From positions 310,001-374,000 of the forward strand of contig NZ_BSNM01000016.1 in the NCBI RefSeq assembly GCF_030159995.1: DNA of 64,000 nt, written 5' to 3'. The position numbers were made by a program, and so were the translations under genes. Within the stretch, counting starts at the first letter, position 1, and each line of letters begins with the position of its first letter. Below are positions 17,214-26,730 of the stretch, piece by piece. The notes beneath the pieces were generated by a model. It ran no database searches and was not told the DNA's origin. It saw only the letters and a program-made list of their open reading frames with translations. Origin of the DNA: Litoribrevibacter albus. GTDB taxonomy: Bacteria; Pseudomonadota; Gammaproteobacteria; Pseudomonadales; Litoribrevibacteraceae.

Positions 17214-18242
17214 TTACTTCAAACGATTAAAGTCCTCACTGGCTTTTTCAAACTTCTCAATGCGGTCATCGCTGGATGGATGGCTCGACCAATATTTCGA
17301 AGTCTCTTCGTCCTTCTCTCCGTGACTTTCTTTGAGCTTGGCCATCATCTGAGCAAAGTAAATCGGATCAATGTTCATCAGTGACATATGATCCAGTGAA
17401 AACTGATCCGCTTCTTCTTCGAACCGTCGGGAATACCCTGAGTTCAATAACAACGCAGGCGTGGCTAATAGCAAGGCATTAACACTGGTGATGTCCCCGG
17501 TGAAGACCACAACCGCAAGCACCAACGCCGAGGTTTGAATGAGAGACTGGGTACCATGGCGAAGCTCAACGTGCGCCAGTTCGTGCAGCAATACGGATCG
17601 AATCTCGTGATCGTTTGCAGCCAACGCCACCAACTCATCGGTCAACACAATATCACCGGATGGCATGGCAAAAGCATTGGCACCCAAGGTTTGTGATGAA
17701 CGCAAATGCAGGCGGAAGTCATACATGCCGCCTTCATCCGGCACCAGTTCATGAAAGAGCGACTGCAATTCTGACTGACGTTCTTCACTCAACCCGGAGG
17801 GCTCAAAATACTCTTCATCAAACCCTTCTAGCGCCGCCTTGCCTTGTTGCACCAAGGTTTCGGGAGACACCATCATAGCTGCATTATAGGATGCCGATGG
17901 AATACCAAAACGGATTCCGGCCCAACTCAAAAGCAATACCAGCACCAGAATAACCAGTCGTATGATCAGGGAAGGCGTAATTAAAAAATTATTGGGTTTA
18001 TGTGGAAAGCGATCAGCCAAACGATCCACAAGCTCATTGTCATTAGTTTCAAACAACAGGCCATTGGGTAAGGTAATGAAACGGGTAGAATCGTTAATCC
18101 GAGGCGAAATTTCTAATTGGTTAAACGCTACTTTTCTTTGAGAGGTCGGTACCGAGACCATCCCCTGATCATCCACCGACAAAATCATTGCTCGCTTCGA
18201 CGCGGTTTTAACATCCAAATACAGTCCGTTGATAGTGTCCAT
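17214..18242 (-). CDS. M48 family membrane-anchored metalloprotease
   Basis: 342-aa protein. An N-terminal cytosolic region (1-90) precedes one transmembrane helix (about 92-113). The peptidase domain has the zinc motif HELAH at 220-224 within LLHELAHVELRHG, and the third zinc ligand is expected in FEEEADQFSLDHM. The domain follows the Oma1/HtpX clan layout, so a role in membrane or periplasmic protein quality control is likely. It stands alone, convergent with the TM2-like gene. Confidence 0.87.
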   Translation of the reverse strand: MDTINGLYLDVKTASKRAMILSVDDQGMVSVPTSQRKVAFNQLEISPRINDSTRFITLPNGLLFETNDNELVDRLADRFPHKPNNFLITPSLIIRLVILVLVLLLSWAGIRFGIPSASYNAAMMVSPETLVQQGKAALEGFDEEYFEPSGLSEERQSELQSLFHELVPDEGGMYDFRLHLRSSQTLGANAFAMPSGDIVLTDELVALAANDHEIRSVLLHELAHVELRHGTQSLIQTSALVLAVVVFTGDITSVNALLLATPALLLNSGYSRRFEEEADQFSLDHMSLMNIDPIYFAQMMAKLKESHGEKDEETSKYWSSHPSSDDRIEKFEKASEDFNRLK

Positions 18243-18296
18243 AGCCGTCTCTGACTCTCATATTCAATCCCATCATGATAATACAAAACTGGCTTG

Positions 18297-18325
18297 AATA
18301 TTCATCTAAACCAGAGACGAATATT
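18297..18325 (-). terminator. Possible terminator after the lipase foldase gene
   Basis: AATATTCATC (18297-18306) and GACGAATATT (18316-18325) form a 10-base stem with one non-Watson-Crick pair, 17 nt downstream of the foldase stop on the minus strand. It is AT-rich and the T-tract is weak. Confidence 0.35.
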
Positions 18326-18341
18326 AAGGAACCTCAGAACC

Positions 18342-19430
18342 TTATTTGGCAATCTGTTCCAAGGTATTGATTCGCTGGATATCACCGTCCGACAGCCCCA
18401 ACTCATATTTCATATAGTCATTCAACGCTTGAGTACCGGCGTTATCTCCCAACGCATCTCGATACTCCTGCACAAGCGCTCTTTTTTGTTCGAACACTTT
18501 GCGTTTCTCAGCCAATGCAATAAGACGAGCCGCAGCCTCATCACCATAGGTTTGAGCATAGGTTTGGTATTGAGTAGCAGAATCATTGCCCTCAATCTTA
18601 TGGGCAAGATCTTTGTGATTAATGGCTAATTGGCTAGCCTCACGCTCAGCTTGCTGTGTTTGGGGTAACTGCTGATCCAAACGAGTTAACTGTTGTTGAA
18701 TCTCTTGTTCTGAACCGTCTGACAAACTGACCTGTAAACGCTTCAGCATCAGCGCGTCATACGTATTTTCTTCTCCAAACAAAGCCTCCTGTGTGGTTTG
18801 ATCAAACACCTGAGACTGCAACGCTTCCCGCTCTTGAAATACCTTTGTTAACGTTTCAAGGTCTGAATGAGTCACTAACTGACCAGGATCATAAAGCCTA
18901 CCCCAAACATCCTGATCCACCGCTAGTTCATTCAATTGCGTTTTATAATCGATGTACTGCGCTAAAAAACGAGAGGCTTGCTCACGCGCAGGCGACTCCA
19001 ATTGCTCAGAAAAATAGGCTTCAAGCCAGGTGGTAATTTCCTCAATGGACGCATCGTCTTGAGCGGTGAAAAAATAATCCAGAACTTGCTTGGCCTCGGC
19101 ATTAACAATCAAATTTCCCTGCTCATCGACCGATAACGTACCTACCACACCGGTTCCCTGAAACTGCGAGGGTAGCTTTTTTTGCCATTCGATGACTTGC
19201 TGATGACCCTCATTGTCAGAAGCCACTTCTTCGGACTTGAGGCTGGCTACAGCATCCTTAATGTTCACACGAGATGTCACAATCTCCGTCTCATTAAGAT
19301 TGTGGTTGTCACTGAACTTACTACCTGATAACGCGCGTTGATCTTCAAATGACATTGTCATCATTGTTAAGCCGGCTATGGCTGCCACCAGCCCACATAC
19401 GGTTACTTTTAAAGATGTTTTCATAAACAT
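18342..19430 (-). CDS. Lipase-specific foldase (Lif), lipase secretion chaperone
   Basis: 362-aa inner-membrane-anchored periplasmic chaperone. A short basic start and one transmembrane helix (about residues 8-28, VTVCGLVAAIAGLTMMTMSF) are followed by a long helical domain very rich in Gln, Glu and Ala. This is the layout of Lif proteins that wrap and fold their cognate secreted lipase. It lies directly downstream of that lipase gene. ATGs at 19430 and 19424 share the same SD (GAAGGAAGG). Confidence 0.92.
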   Translation of the reverse strand: MFMKTSLKVTVCGLVAAIAGLTMMTMSFEDQRALSGSKFSDNHNLNETEIVTSRVNIKDAVASLKSEEVASDNEGHQQVIEWQKKLPSQFQGTGVVGTLSVDEQGNLIVNAEAKQVLDYFFTAQDDASIEEITTWLEAYFSEQLESPAREQASRFLAQYIDYKTQLNELAVDQDVWGRLYDPGQLVTHSDLETLTKVFQEREALQSQVFDQTTQEALFGEENTYDALMLKRLQVSLSDGSEQEIQQQLTRLDQQLPQTQQAEREASQLAINHKDLAHKIEGNDSATQYQTYAQTYGDEAAARLIALAEKRKVFEQKRALVQEYRDALGDNAGTQALNDYMKYELGLSDGDIQRINTLEQIAK

Positions 19431-19446
19431 GCCCTTCCTTCACAGA

Positions 19447-19481
19447 AAACGCTTTGACGGTCTAAGACCACCAAAGCGTTT
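19447..19481 (-). other. Strong intercistronic hairpin between lipase and foldase
   Basis: AAACGCTTTG (19447-19456) pairs perfectly with CAAAGCGTTT (19472-19481), with an inner GGTC/GACC stem. It has no following T-tract. A stem here could stabilise the lipase message or lower foldase expression relative to lipase. Confidence 0.6.
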
Positions 19482-19509
19482 CAAAACCTTCCTGGAACCT
19501 ATTCAGTTC

Positions 19510-20496
19510 TTACAAACCTTGATTCTTAAGACGGTTAGCATGCGTCAAATACAAAGACGGCACATCCATAAACCAATGTCCTAAGCCCATTGTTTGGTTA
19601 ATCGCATCAAAGTGATTGTGCTTATAATTCATCTTCAAGCCGTTACCCAAGCCGTGACCACAGTTAGGCACTAAGCCATCCCACACAAAATCACTTGGTA
19701 CAAACAAAGACACCACGGTCACAAAGATTGAATCCAATGGATCAAACCAGTTAGTACGTGCTTTTACACCACCCCAAGAGTAGTAACGCACGCCATTCAC
19801 GGTTTGATTCACAAAGTACTGAGACGACACCTCACCCTGAGTACCGTTTTGGTTATCCATACAATCTTTCGAAGGCAAGCCTTGTGGATATTGACGGTTA
19901 AACTCGGCCACCTTGTTGATGTCAGTCGCTTCAGCTAATGCCAGAATACTTTGCTGCCCACGTTGCTCACTGTTGTAACTGCCGTCTTGTGGTACACCCG
20001 ACAGAAACTCAATGAAGTTGAACGTGTTATTGATCAAGAACGCTCCCACTGACTCCAAGAAGCTGCCTTCTTCAATCGCACTGCGGAAACCGTTGGAGAA
20101 ATGCGTACCCCGGTTCATACCGAACACAGTGGTTACGGACGCAATACGATCAGGCATTACCGCCGCCGCATAACGAGCCGCCAATGCGCCCTGACTGTGA
20201 GCAATCAGGTTAAGCTTCTCTGCTCCGGTAATTGCCAGAATGTTTTCCAGATCGGCAATCAGTTCCTCTGAGCGCTGCTCATTAGACTGAATCGAACTCA
20301 AGTTAGTGACATACACTTCCGCGCCATAACGACGCAATTTACCCGTAATGCCATACCAATAATCAATGCCTAACGCGGTATCAAATGCAGCTGCACCCGG
20401 CACCATGACAATAGGATATTGAGTAGACGCTGCACCCGCCAAAGACACCTGGCTAAACAGCAATGTAGATAAAACAAGGATTAAACGATAAATCAT
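19510..20496 (-). CDS. Secreted triacylglycerol lipase, family I
   Basis: 328-aa extracellular lipase hydrolysing triacylglycerols. A signal peptide covers residues 1 to about 22 (LILVLSTLLFSQVSLAGA). The mature enzyme begins with the YPIVMVPG oxyanion-hole region. The catalytic triad is visible as Ser101 in AHSQG, Asp273 in VWDGLVP and His295 in HNHFDAIN. Cys212 and Cys279 fit the conserved disulfide of Pseudomonas-type lipases. The gene precedes its foldase, so export is expected through Sec followed by a type II system not seen in this window. SD AAAGGGG lies just ahead of the ATG. Confidence 0.94.
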   Translation of the reverse strand: MIYRLILVLSTLLFSQVSLAGAASTQYPIVMVPGAAAFDTALGIDYWYGITGKLRRYGAEVYVTNLSSIQSNEQRSEELIADLENILAITGAEKLNLIAHSQGALAARYAAAVMPDRIASVTTVFGMNRGTHFSNGFRSAIEEGSFLESVGAFLINNTFNFIEFLSGVPQDGSYNSEQRGQQSILALAEATDINKVAEFNRQYPQGLPSKDCMDNQNGTQGEVSSQYFVNQTVNGVRYYSWGGVKARTNWFDPLDSIFVTVVSLFVPSDFVWDGLVPNCGHGLGNGLKMNYKHNHFDAINQTMGLGHWFMDVPSLYLTHANRLKNQGL

Positions 20497-20561
20497 GAGA
20501 CACCCCTTTTATTGTTATTTGGTGAGGGGCGGATCTTAGAAGAGGCCAACAGGCCCGCTAA

Positions 20562-20577
20562 CTACCCATACGGGTAG
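20562..20577. promoter_or_regulatory. Palindrome upstream of the lipase gene
   Basis: CTACCCATACGGGTAG is a 16-bp inverted repeat with 6-bp perfect arms, 66 nt before the lipase start. It could be an operator for a lipase regulator; no matching regulator was recognised in the window. Confidence 0.4.
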
Positions 20578-20674
20578 ATCGAACCGTTAAGCCATTGAAC
20601 TGTGAAACAGTCGAGGTTCCATCCATGAACAGCGAGTACATTGCGGGAAATAGTTAAGACATAAATGCTAGATA

Positions 20675-20707
20675 CAAAAAAACCGAGCACCTAGGCTCGG
20701 TTTTTGT
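20675..20707. terminator. Bidirectional terminator
   Basis: CCGAGC (20683-20688) pairs with GCTCGG (20695-20700), extended by A-run/T-run pairing on both sides. It lies 18 nt beyond the stop of the FG-GAP lipoprotein gene on the minus strand. Confidence 0.85.
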
Positions 20708-20724
20708 AGGACAAGTAACTGATG

Positions 20725-23700
20725 TTACTGAATGAGGTACATTGCCTCGCTTGTGCCAACTAACATTCTGGCCTCACCATTGGCATCAGCTTCAGAACGA
20801 ATGTGCCAGCTACCTTGCATTACAGCACCAACGATATCAGGACCTTGCCAGGCAATATGACCGGTATTTAAATCAAAAGAACTTAAATTACTTACCTTAT
20901 GCCCATAATCATCTACGACCAGAGACGCATAGAAAACCTGTGAAGGATTTTCAGAATCCTTAACAATTTCCGTTATTTGATTATCAAAAGAAAATTGGTC
21001 AATTAAGCTGATAGATTGTTCCTCAATATTTAAAGCCTGTAGGCTCGAAGAAGAATAACCAGTCTGCAAACAAACCAATTCTAGTTGACTATCCAAATCC
21101 AGTTGGGCAGCTTCTAACTGATTACAGTTTTTAGCAATATCAGTATACAAACTCAAAGAGCCACTATCTTGTGTCCAAATCTCTAGAGTTGATTGGCTTG
21201 CAACAGCAATATCAATTTGTTCATCATTATTAAAGTCTGCAAATACATAGTCCAAGACATTATTGCTAAGAGAGATATCTGAAGACAATATTACTTCATT
21301 CACCACATCCACAATTCTGACTTGATTTCCATTCGCGTAAACCAAATCATCAAATCCATCTGCATTAAAATCAAATGACTTAACCACACGATAATTATCC
21401 TCATAATTACCTACTCCTGTGGTCCACTCTTTCGTAAAATCATCAAGATTTAAAACAGATAAGATTCCGTCGTAAGTTTCTGAAGAAGCAATGAAAAGTT
21501 CATAAGTGCCATCCTTATCATAATCAGATGTTACACCTGAGCTAGCCCGATCCCAATTTGACTCCATTTCATCCGAAAGCTCTAAAGTCCCTGAAGGATC
21601 CAACAAAGCTATTCTAAGTCCATCATATCCATTGTTAGTTTCTGGGATAATAAAGACTCCTTTCTCTTCACCACTTAGCTTGGCCCAACCAGCACCAATA
21701 AAATAGTCCAATTCACCTGGATCATTAGTTTTTAAACCCGCAGAATTCAGTTCTGCACAAACTAAGTAATCCTCACCGGTAGAGCTTTGACCAGTACCCC
21801 AATGGATTTCATTATCACCGTCGTTGTCACTATCACCAAAAACTAAACTCTTAGAGCCATGATCAAACATATTCCATTGCTGTTCTAGCTGTTCAGTTCC
21901 ATTACTAAGGTCATATGCCGTAATATCGCCCCACTGGCAATCACCCACAATAATTTCTTCTTGAGCATCATCATCTATATTCTCAACTAACAAACTGCAG
22001 GTATTAAAGTTATCTGATTGCCATACGGAAGTCTTAGTCACTGCATCATACACACTCATAAGCCCCCAATTATTAGCTCCGAAAATCTCGTCTATTCCAT
22101 CAGCATCAATATCGCCAACAGCAACCAGAGAACCAAAACCAGACGCATAAAACCATTGATTAGTTAAAGTACTACCATCATATACGTAGCCATTGTTAGT
22201 AATAATTTCTAGAGCAGAGTCTGAATCAACGTTACCCAAGACGACTTCAGTTGCTGAAGAATCAACCGAAATTCTTTTAACTAAAGACTTTGTATTGATA
22301 TCAACTATGTCTAAATACCCACCGTTAGAATCAGATACTAATATTACAAGAGACGGAGCCCTACCGAGTTCAAACCTGTCCATGCTAATAGCTTTAATCT
22401 CACCACTACTATAAGAGTACAAAACATCAGCAATTTCAGTATCTTGACCTAAATATGAAACCCCTTTCTCCGTTGCAATAATGATCTCTAAGGTTGAATC
22501 ACCTTCAATATCAAAACCGATTGTCTGTCTGATACGACCATCTGTTGGGAGCGCATAAGGATACATCCATTTTTGCTGAAGCCCTTGGTCGGTATTTTCA
22601 ATCAACATTACCTTGCTATAAGAATCAGTACTTAGAATTTCATTTCCTGAAACCCCGTCAAAGTTTCCTATGTGCATTGAATAATTTGTCTTAGGTACAT
22701 TAATGCCTGATCGGGCTAAAGGTTGAGAGCGAGTGTCACTTACTACCTGAAAACTGATATTTACAAAGTCATATTGATCAAGAGGTTTTTTGACTTGAAA
22801 TCGGTAACTAGAAATCCCCATAAATTCAGGCTCAACGGCCGTCCAGGTAACTTGTCCCTCATCGTCAATAGTCATGCCTTCTGGAGCACCTTCAAGCACA
22901 GCACTGGTTGGTTGATCAGGCGTATCAGGGTCTACAACAGCTGCGGTAAAACTAACAACATCACCAGGAGAGAAACTCGCTGGAACGTCACTCACTTCAA
23001 GCACACTTGGCGCATCTCCAACAGTTAAAACAGCCATTCCAGATAACGTTCGATTTTGACCATCCGAAACCAAAACACGAACACCTACTTCATCACCATG
23101 AAAAGCGGTATGAGGTGGGAACTCATTCGTAGTGGTTGTAAGCACTAACTCGTCGTTAACGTACCAACGATATTCCACAAAGGTTATTGGATCATTTTCG
23201 GGATCAGACACAGATGGATTTTCAGCATAAATAGGGAAACGTGTGTCTCTCTGCCAATTGTCCTCATAATAAATACGAGGGTTGCCTGCCACAGGCGCCA
23301 TATTAATATCGTCATAGGCAATAAACTGAAGCGTCTCAATATTATCTTCACTTAATTCAGAGGTATCGCTCAGTAGAATGCCGATCTCTGGTTCTCCGTC
23401 ATTATTCTGATCCAATGAAATAACAATGTTGTCTTCTGAATAGAAATGAACTCTTCCTTGTTGATTACCATTTGAGAAGGTCAGGTCGCCAGCATCAACA
23501 GAGCTATCGCCATTTGATAAGGGCGTGTTCGTTTGAACTGTGACAAACCCTAAATCCGCTAGATAGATGGTGCCATTTAAAGACAAAGAATCGTTATAAG
23601 GAGAGTAAGATTCAATAAAATCCTGATAGCGTACTTGTAGAGAGGTATTTAGATCAGTAACGGTTAGATTATTACGGCTAGTGTAGGTCGGATATGAATA

Positions 23701-24396
23701 CTCGTTATCTATGTAGCCATTGAGAATAGTGACATTTCCATCTATTGATACCCTTACGCCATCGTAATAAAGCGTATAGTCATTCTGAGATCCTGTATTG
23801 GAAATATGACCTCGACCATCAGTGATGGCACCTTCTTGCTCACACGCATGAAAGGTAACATTAACCACACCCACGCCATATTCATCAACTTTACCGCTGT
23901 AGCTGACAGAACCTGACTCACACTCAAAGGTTTCATTGATCGAAACAAACTCGGAACTACTCACCGCGCTGATTGAAACGTCTGAGGAAATTGAAGCTTC
24001 ACTATTTATACTCGCCAGCTTCTTCTCTGAATAAGAGTTCAACGAAACGATATTAGATTTTGAGAGGGCTTTGACCGCAGACAGAGTATTTTGACTGCTG
24101 GAGATACTTGCCAAGACCGGGGCCGTCGGGCCTTCAGCTTCATCCGCCTCGGTACCAAAGAAAAAGGAGGAAAATACCAACAGATCTTGCTGAGACAAAT
24201 CAGCGGAATTCGTTTCACCCTGATAGGACGAACTCGCGAGTTGAGCGTAGTACTGATCCGCCTCAGACTGGCTTGAGAAAGAACGCGTTTCATTCCCTGA
24301 TGATGAACCACCACCAGAACCACCACCTCCGCCGCCACAAGCGACTAATTGACTACTTGCGATTAAACACGCCAAAAGCTTCTTTGAAGTTAGCAT
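20725..24396 (-). CDS. Large lipoprotein with Ig-like and FG-GAP/VCBS repeats
   Basis: 1223-aa predicted surface or periplasmic lipoprotein. The signal ends in lipobox LVAC with the lipidated Cys near residue 20, followed by a Gly/Ser-rich spacer. Residues about 130-370 are a strand-rich domain of unknown type and about 370-560 resemble cadherin/Ig-like repeats (PVAGNPRIYYEDN, VGDAPSVLEV, SDTRSQPLA boundaries). From about 580 to the end there are Asp-rich FG-GAP/VCBS beta-propeller repeats, each with a DxDxDG-type calcium loop such as DADGIDEIFG, DSDNDGDNEI, DYDKDGTYEL and DFNADGFDDL. Adhesion or polymer binding is plausible but not shown. Base composition is more AT-rich than its neighbours. 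Confidence 0.85.
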   Translation of the reverse strand: MLTSKKLLACLIASSQLVACGGGGGGSGGGSSSGNETRSFSSQSEADQYYAQLASSSYQGETNSADLSQQDLLVFSSFFFGTEADEAEGPTAPVLASISSSQNTLSAVKALSKSNIVSLNSYSEKKLASINSEASISSDVSISAVSSSEFVSINETFECESGSVSYSGKVDEYGVGVVNVTFHACEQEGAITDGRGHISNTGSQNDYTLYYDGVRVSIDGNVTILNGYIDNEYSYPTYTSRNNLTVTDLNTSLQVRYQDFIESYSPYNDSLSLNGTIYLADLGFVTVQTNTPLSNGDSSVDAGDLTFSNGNQQGRVHFYSEDNIVISLDQNNDGEPEIGILLSDTSELSEDNIETLQFIAYDDINMAPVAGNPRIYYEDNWQRDTRFPIYAENPSVSDPENDPITFVEYRWYVNDELVLTTTTNEFPPHTAFHGDEVGVRVLVSDGQNRTLSGMAVLTVGDAPSVLEVSDVPASFSPGDVVSFTAAVVDPDTPDQPTSAVLEGAPEGMTIDDEGQVTWTAVEPEFMGISSYRFQVKKPLDQYDFVNISFQVVSDTRSQPLARSGINVPKTNYSMHIGNFDGVSGNEILSTDSYSKVMLIENTDQGLQQKWMYPYALPTDGRIRQTIGFDIEGDSTLEIIIATEKGVSYLGQDTEIADVLYSYSSGEIKAISMDRFELGRAPSLVILVSDSNGGYLDIVDINTKSLVKRISVDSSATEVVLGNVDSDSALEIITNNGYVYDGSTLTNQWFYASGFGSLVAVGDIDADGIDEIFGANNWGLMSVYDAVTKTSVWQSDNFNTCSLLVENIDDDAQEEIIVGDCQWGDITAYDLSNGTEQLEQQWNMFDHGSKSLVFGDSDNDGDNEIHWGTGQSSTGEDYLVCAELNSAGLKTNDPGELDYFIGAGWAKLSGEEKGVFIIPETNNGYDGLRIALLDPSGTLELSDEMESNWDRASSGVTSDYDKDGTYELFIASSETYDGILSVLNLDDFTKEWTTGVGNYEDNYRVVKSFDFNADGFDDLVYANGNQVRIVDVVNEVILSSDISLSNNVLDYVFADFNNDEQIDIAVASQSTLEIWTQDSGSLSLYTDIAKNCNQLEAAQLDLDSQLELVCLQTGYSSSSLQALNIEEQSISLIDQFSFDNQITEIVKDSENPSQVFYASLVVDDYGHKVSNLSSFDLNTGHIAWQGPDIVGAVMQGSWHIRSEADANGEARMLVGTSEAMYLIQ

Positions 24397-24711
24397 AGAA
24401 TCTCCTTCGTATATGGCAGCCGAAAAAACAGGTCAAACACCCATGTTATTCGCCATAGTTTTTTTAATTATTAGTTATGCGGAAATTCGATACGATCAGC
24501 CCTGTTGTTTAAAATCAGAGCTTTCAGAAGAATCAAGAAAGAGAAGAAACAGCTAAAAAATCAACAAATTAAAAAAGCACGGTATGTTTGCAATCCGTAG
24601 CCATGACCTCGTTCCTGAGATCGATCTATCCAATCCTTTCGCACAAACATACCAGAACGTCGGCAGTATTCAAGGAAATTAAACGGTCGTTTGAACAAAA
24701 AACAAACTAAT
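24397..24711. other. Intergenic region with long inverted repeat
   Basis: 315 nt between the FG-GAP lipoprotein and fhuB. It contains perfect 10-bp arms GGTATGTTTG (24581-24590) and CAAACATACC (24644-24653) with a 53-nt interior that holds the palindrome AGATCGATCT. No gene was found. The inverted repeat may be a terminator-like or regulatory RNA structure after fhuB, which ends at 24712. Confidence 0.5.
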
Positions 24712-26730
24712 TCATCCCCTCAAATACCGCCCACTTAGCAACAATACAACGAAGTAAATACCCCCCAGAATCGACACTACGATGCCGGCAGGCAGTTCAA
24801 ATGGCGGGTAAATCGACATACTCAGCCAATCAGACAGGAGCAAGAGCAAGCCACCAAACATGGCCGAAGATGGCAGTAACCATTGATAGTTAGCCACACC
24901 AATGGCGCGAATTACATGCGGGGCCACCAAGCCCACAAAGGCAATGCCACCCACCGTTGCAATGGATAGTGAAGTGAAAACAGCGGTAATCGCAATAAGT
25001 AGGTAAATCGCCGTACGAACGGGCAATCCCAAAATCGATGACCAAGTGACACCAAGATACAGAAGGTTCAACCAGCGGCTGGCCAGAAGCAATAATGGCA
25101 GCCCTAATAGTAACGGCCCCCAAATCCAGCTGATGTACCGATCATCGACCCCGTACAAGGTACCACTTAACCACATCAATGCTTCACTGGATTGCGACGG
25201 ACTCAGAGTCAAAATCAAATTGACACAAGTGCTGCCAAACGCCGCCAAACAAATCCCCGCTAACGCAAAACCCTGTGGCGTGACTTTTCCACCTTTCGCC
25301 CACAGCCAGGCGAGAACCAACAGCCCGGAAGAGCCAAGCAAAGAAACCAACGCCATCATTTCACGGCTCATCGGAATAAACGCCGTCGTGACTACCACAG
25401 CCAACACACCCGCACTGGAAATACCGGACACATCCGGACTCGCCAATGGGTTACGAAGTAAGGTTTGAAGAATCAAGCCGGAAATCGCCAGTGCCGCACC
25501 TGCGCCAAAGGCAATCAATGCTCGGGAGAGTTCCCACTGCCCTTCCATACCTCGTTGAACCAAAATAACCACAGAAAGAGTGAAAATTACCGAAAACACA
25601 ATCGCTGGTTTAAAGCGAATGACGGCCCGAATACCCACTTCGGTTTTTTCATACAACTGACCGTATTGATGTTGAGGTTTTCTGAGCATCATCATCAAGA
25701 AAGGCGCACCGATTAACGCGGTAAACGCACCAGCCGGAAGCATCAACAACTGACTTTCGAAACTGCGGGAGATTAAATCCGCCAGCAGCAACATCATCGC
25801 CCCTAATGGCAAGGCCAACAACGCACGCCATAGAGTTCGGTTCTGACTGCGCCCCTTGATTAAATACGCCGCCAAATGAGGAGCCACTAAACCAATAAAA
25901 CCGATCATTCCCGCCATGCTCACGACAGACGCCGATAATAAAATAGCCACTAGCAAGGCGATTAATCGTGTCTTCTCGACCGACAGTCCTGCCGCTTGTG
26001 CCTGGGTATCACCTAAATCAAACATGTCTAATTGACGGGTCAGTAACAAACTCACCACCACCAACGTCATGCCAATAGGTAACAATCGCTGGAACAATTG
26101 CCCATCATTTTGAGCCAGATTTCCCGCACCCCAGATGAAAAAGCCATCGAGGCGATTTTCACCGACCATCATCAACCCTGCCGACAACGAACCTAGTGCC
26201 AGCCCCATCGCCATACCGACCAAAATCAAGTTCAACGGCGAATCAGAAATCCACTTCGATAAACGCCAAACCAACATTGCGGTTGCCAAAGCTCCGACAA
26301 ACGCCACCAGCACTGGCCAGTCATGTAGAAACTGCGGGAAGAATAAACCGCCCAGTAAGGTGAGCACCATACCACCAGCATTGATTCCTAAGGTTGTTGG
26401 GCTGGCATACGGGTTTTGTAGACTCTGCTGAATCAATACACCCGATAACGCCATCATGGCCCCTGCCAATAAGGCCATCCCGGTTCGAGGCAAGAGTAAG
26501 TAATGCAGAATTCCCTGTGATAGCTCTGTAGGAGGCGCATACAAGAGCGCATACTGAATACCTTCAATGGCATGGGAAAGACCAATCCCCTCTGGCGCGC
26601 CTATCGGCAGAGACAACACCGCCACACCAATCATCAGCAGACATAATCCCAGGAGAATCTTTACCAGGCTGCTTTGCTGTTGTGCCTGGGGTGATTCTTG
26701 ATGCTCAAGAGTATTCGCAACGGAATTCAT
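24712..26730 (-). CDS. fhuB: Hydroxamate-siderophore ABC permease FhuB (fused double FecCD)
   Basis: 672-aa inner-membrane permease built from two FecCD halves in one chain (about residues 20-340 and 360-672), each with about ten hydrophobic helices and the repeated LRNPLASP/LQNPYASP and GLVAPH motifs. The fused form is typical of FhuB and forms the whole channel with FhuC. Its ATG overlaps the FhuD stop by one base, so the order FhuC, FhuD, FhuB is one operon. It would import ferric aerobactin or related hydroxamates after passage through the IutA-like receptor. Confidence 0.95.
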   Translation of the reverse strand: MNSVANTLEHQESPQAQQQSSLVKILLGLCLLMIGVAVLSLPIGAPEGIGLSHAIEGIQYALLYAPPTELSQGILHYLLLPRTGMALLAGAMMALSGVLIQQSLQNPYASPTTLGINAGGMVLTLLGGLFFPQFLHDWPVLVAFVGALATAMLVWRLSKWISDSPLNLILVGMAMGLALGSLSAGLMMVGENRLDGFFIWGAGNLAQNDGQLFQRLLPIGMTLVVVSLLLTRQLDMFDLGDTQAQAAGLSVEKTRLIALLVAILLSASVVSMAGMIGFIGLVAPHLAAYLIKGRSQNRTLWRALLALPLGAMMLLLADLISRSFESQLLMLPAGAFTALIGAPFLMMMLRKPQHQYGQLYEKTEVGIRAVIRFKPAIVFSVIFTLSVVILVQRGMEGQWELSRALIAFGAGAALAISGLILQTLLRNPLASPDVSGISSAGVLAVVVTTAFIPMSREMMALVSLLGSSGLLVLAWLWAKGGKVTPQGFALAGICLAAFGSTCVNLILTLSPSQSSEALMWLSGTLYGVDDRYISWIWGPLLLGLPLLLLASRWLNLLYLGVTWSSILGLPVRTAIYLLIAITAVFTSLSIATVGGIAFVGLVAPHVIRAIGVANYQWLLPSSAMFGGLLLLLSDWLSMSIYPPFELPAGIVVSILGGIYFVVLLLSGRYLRG

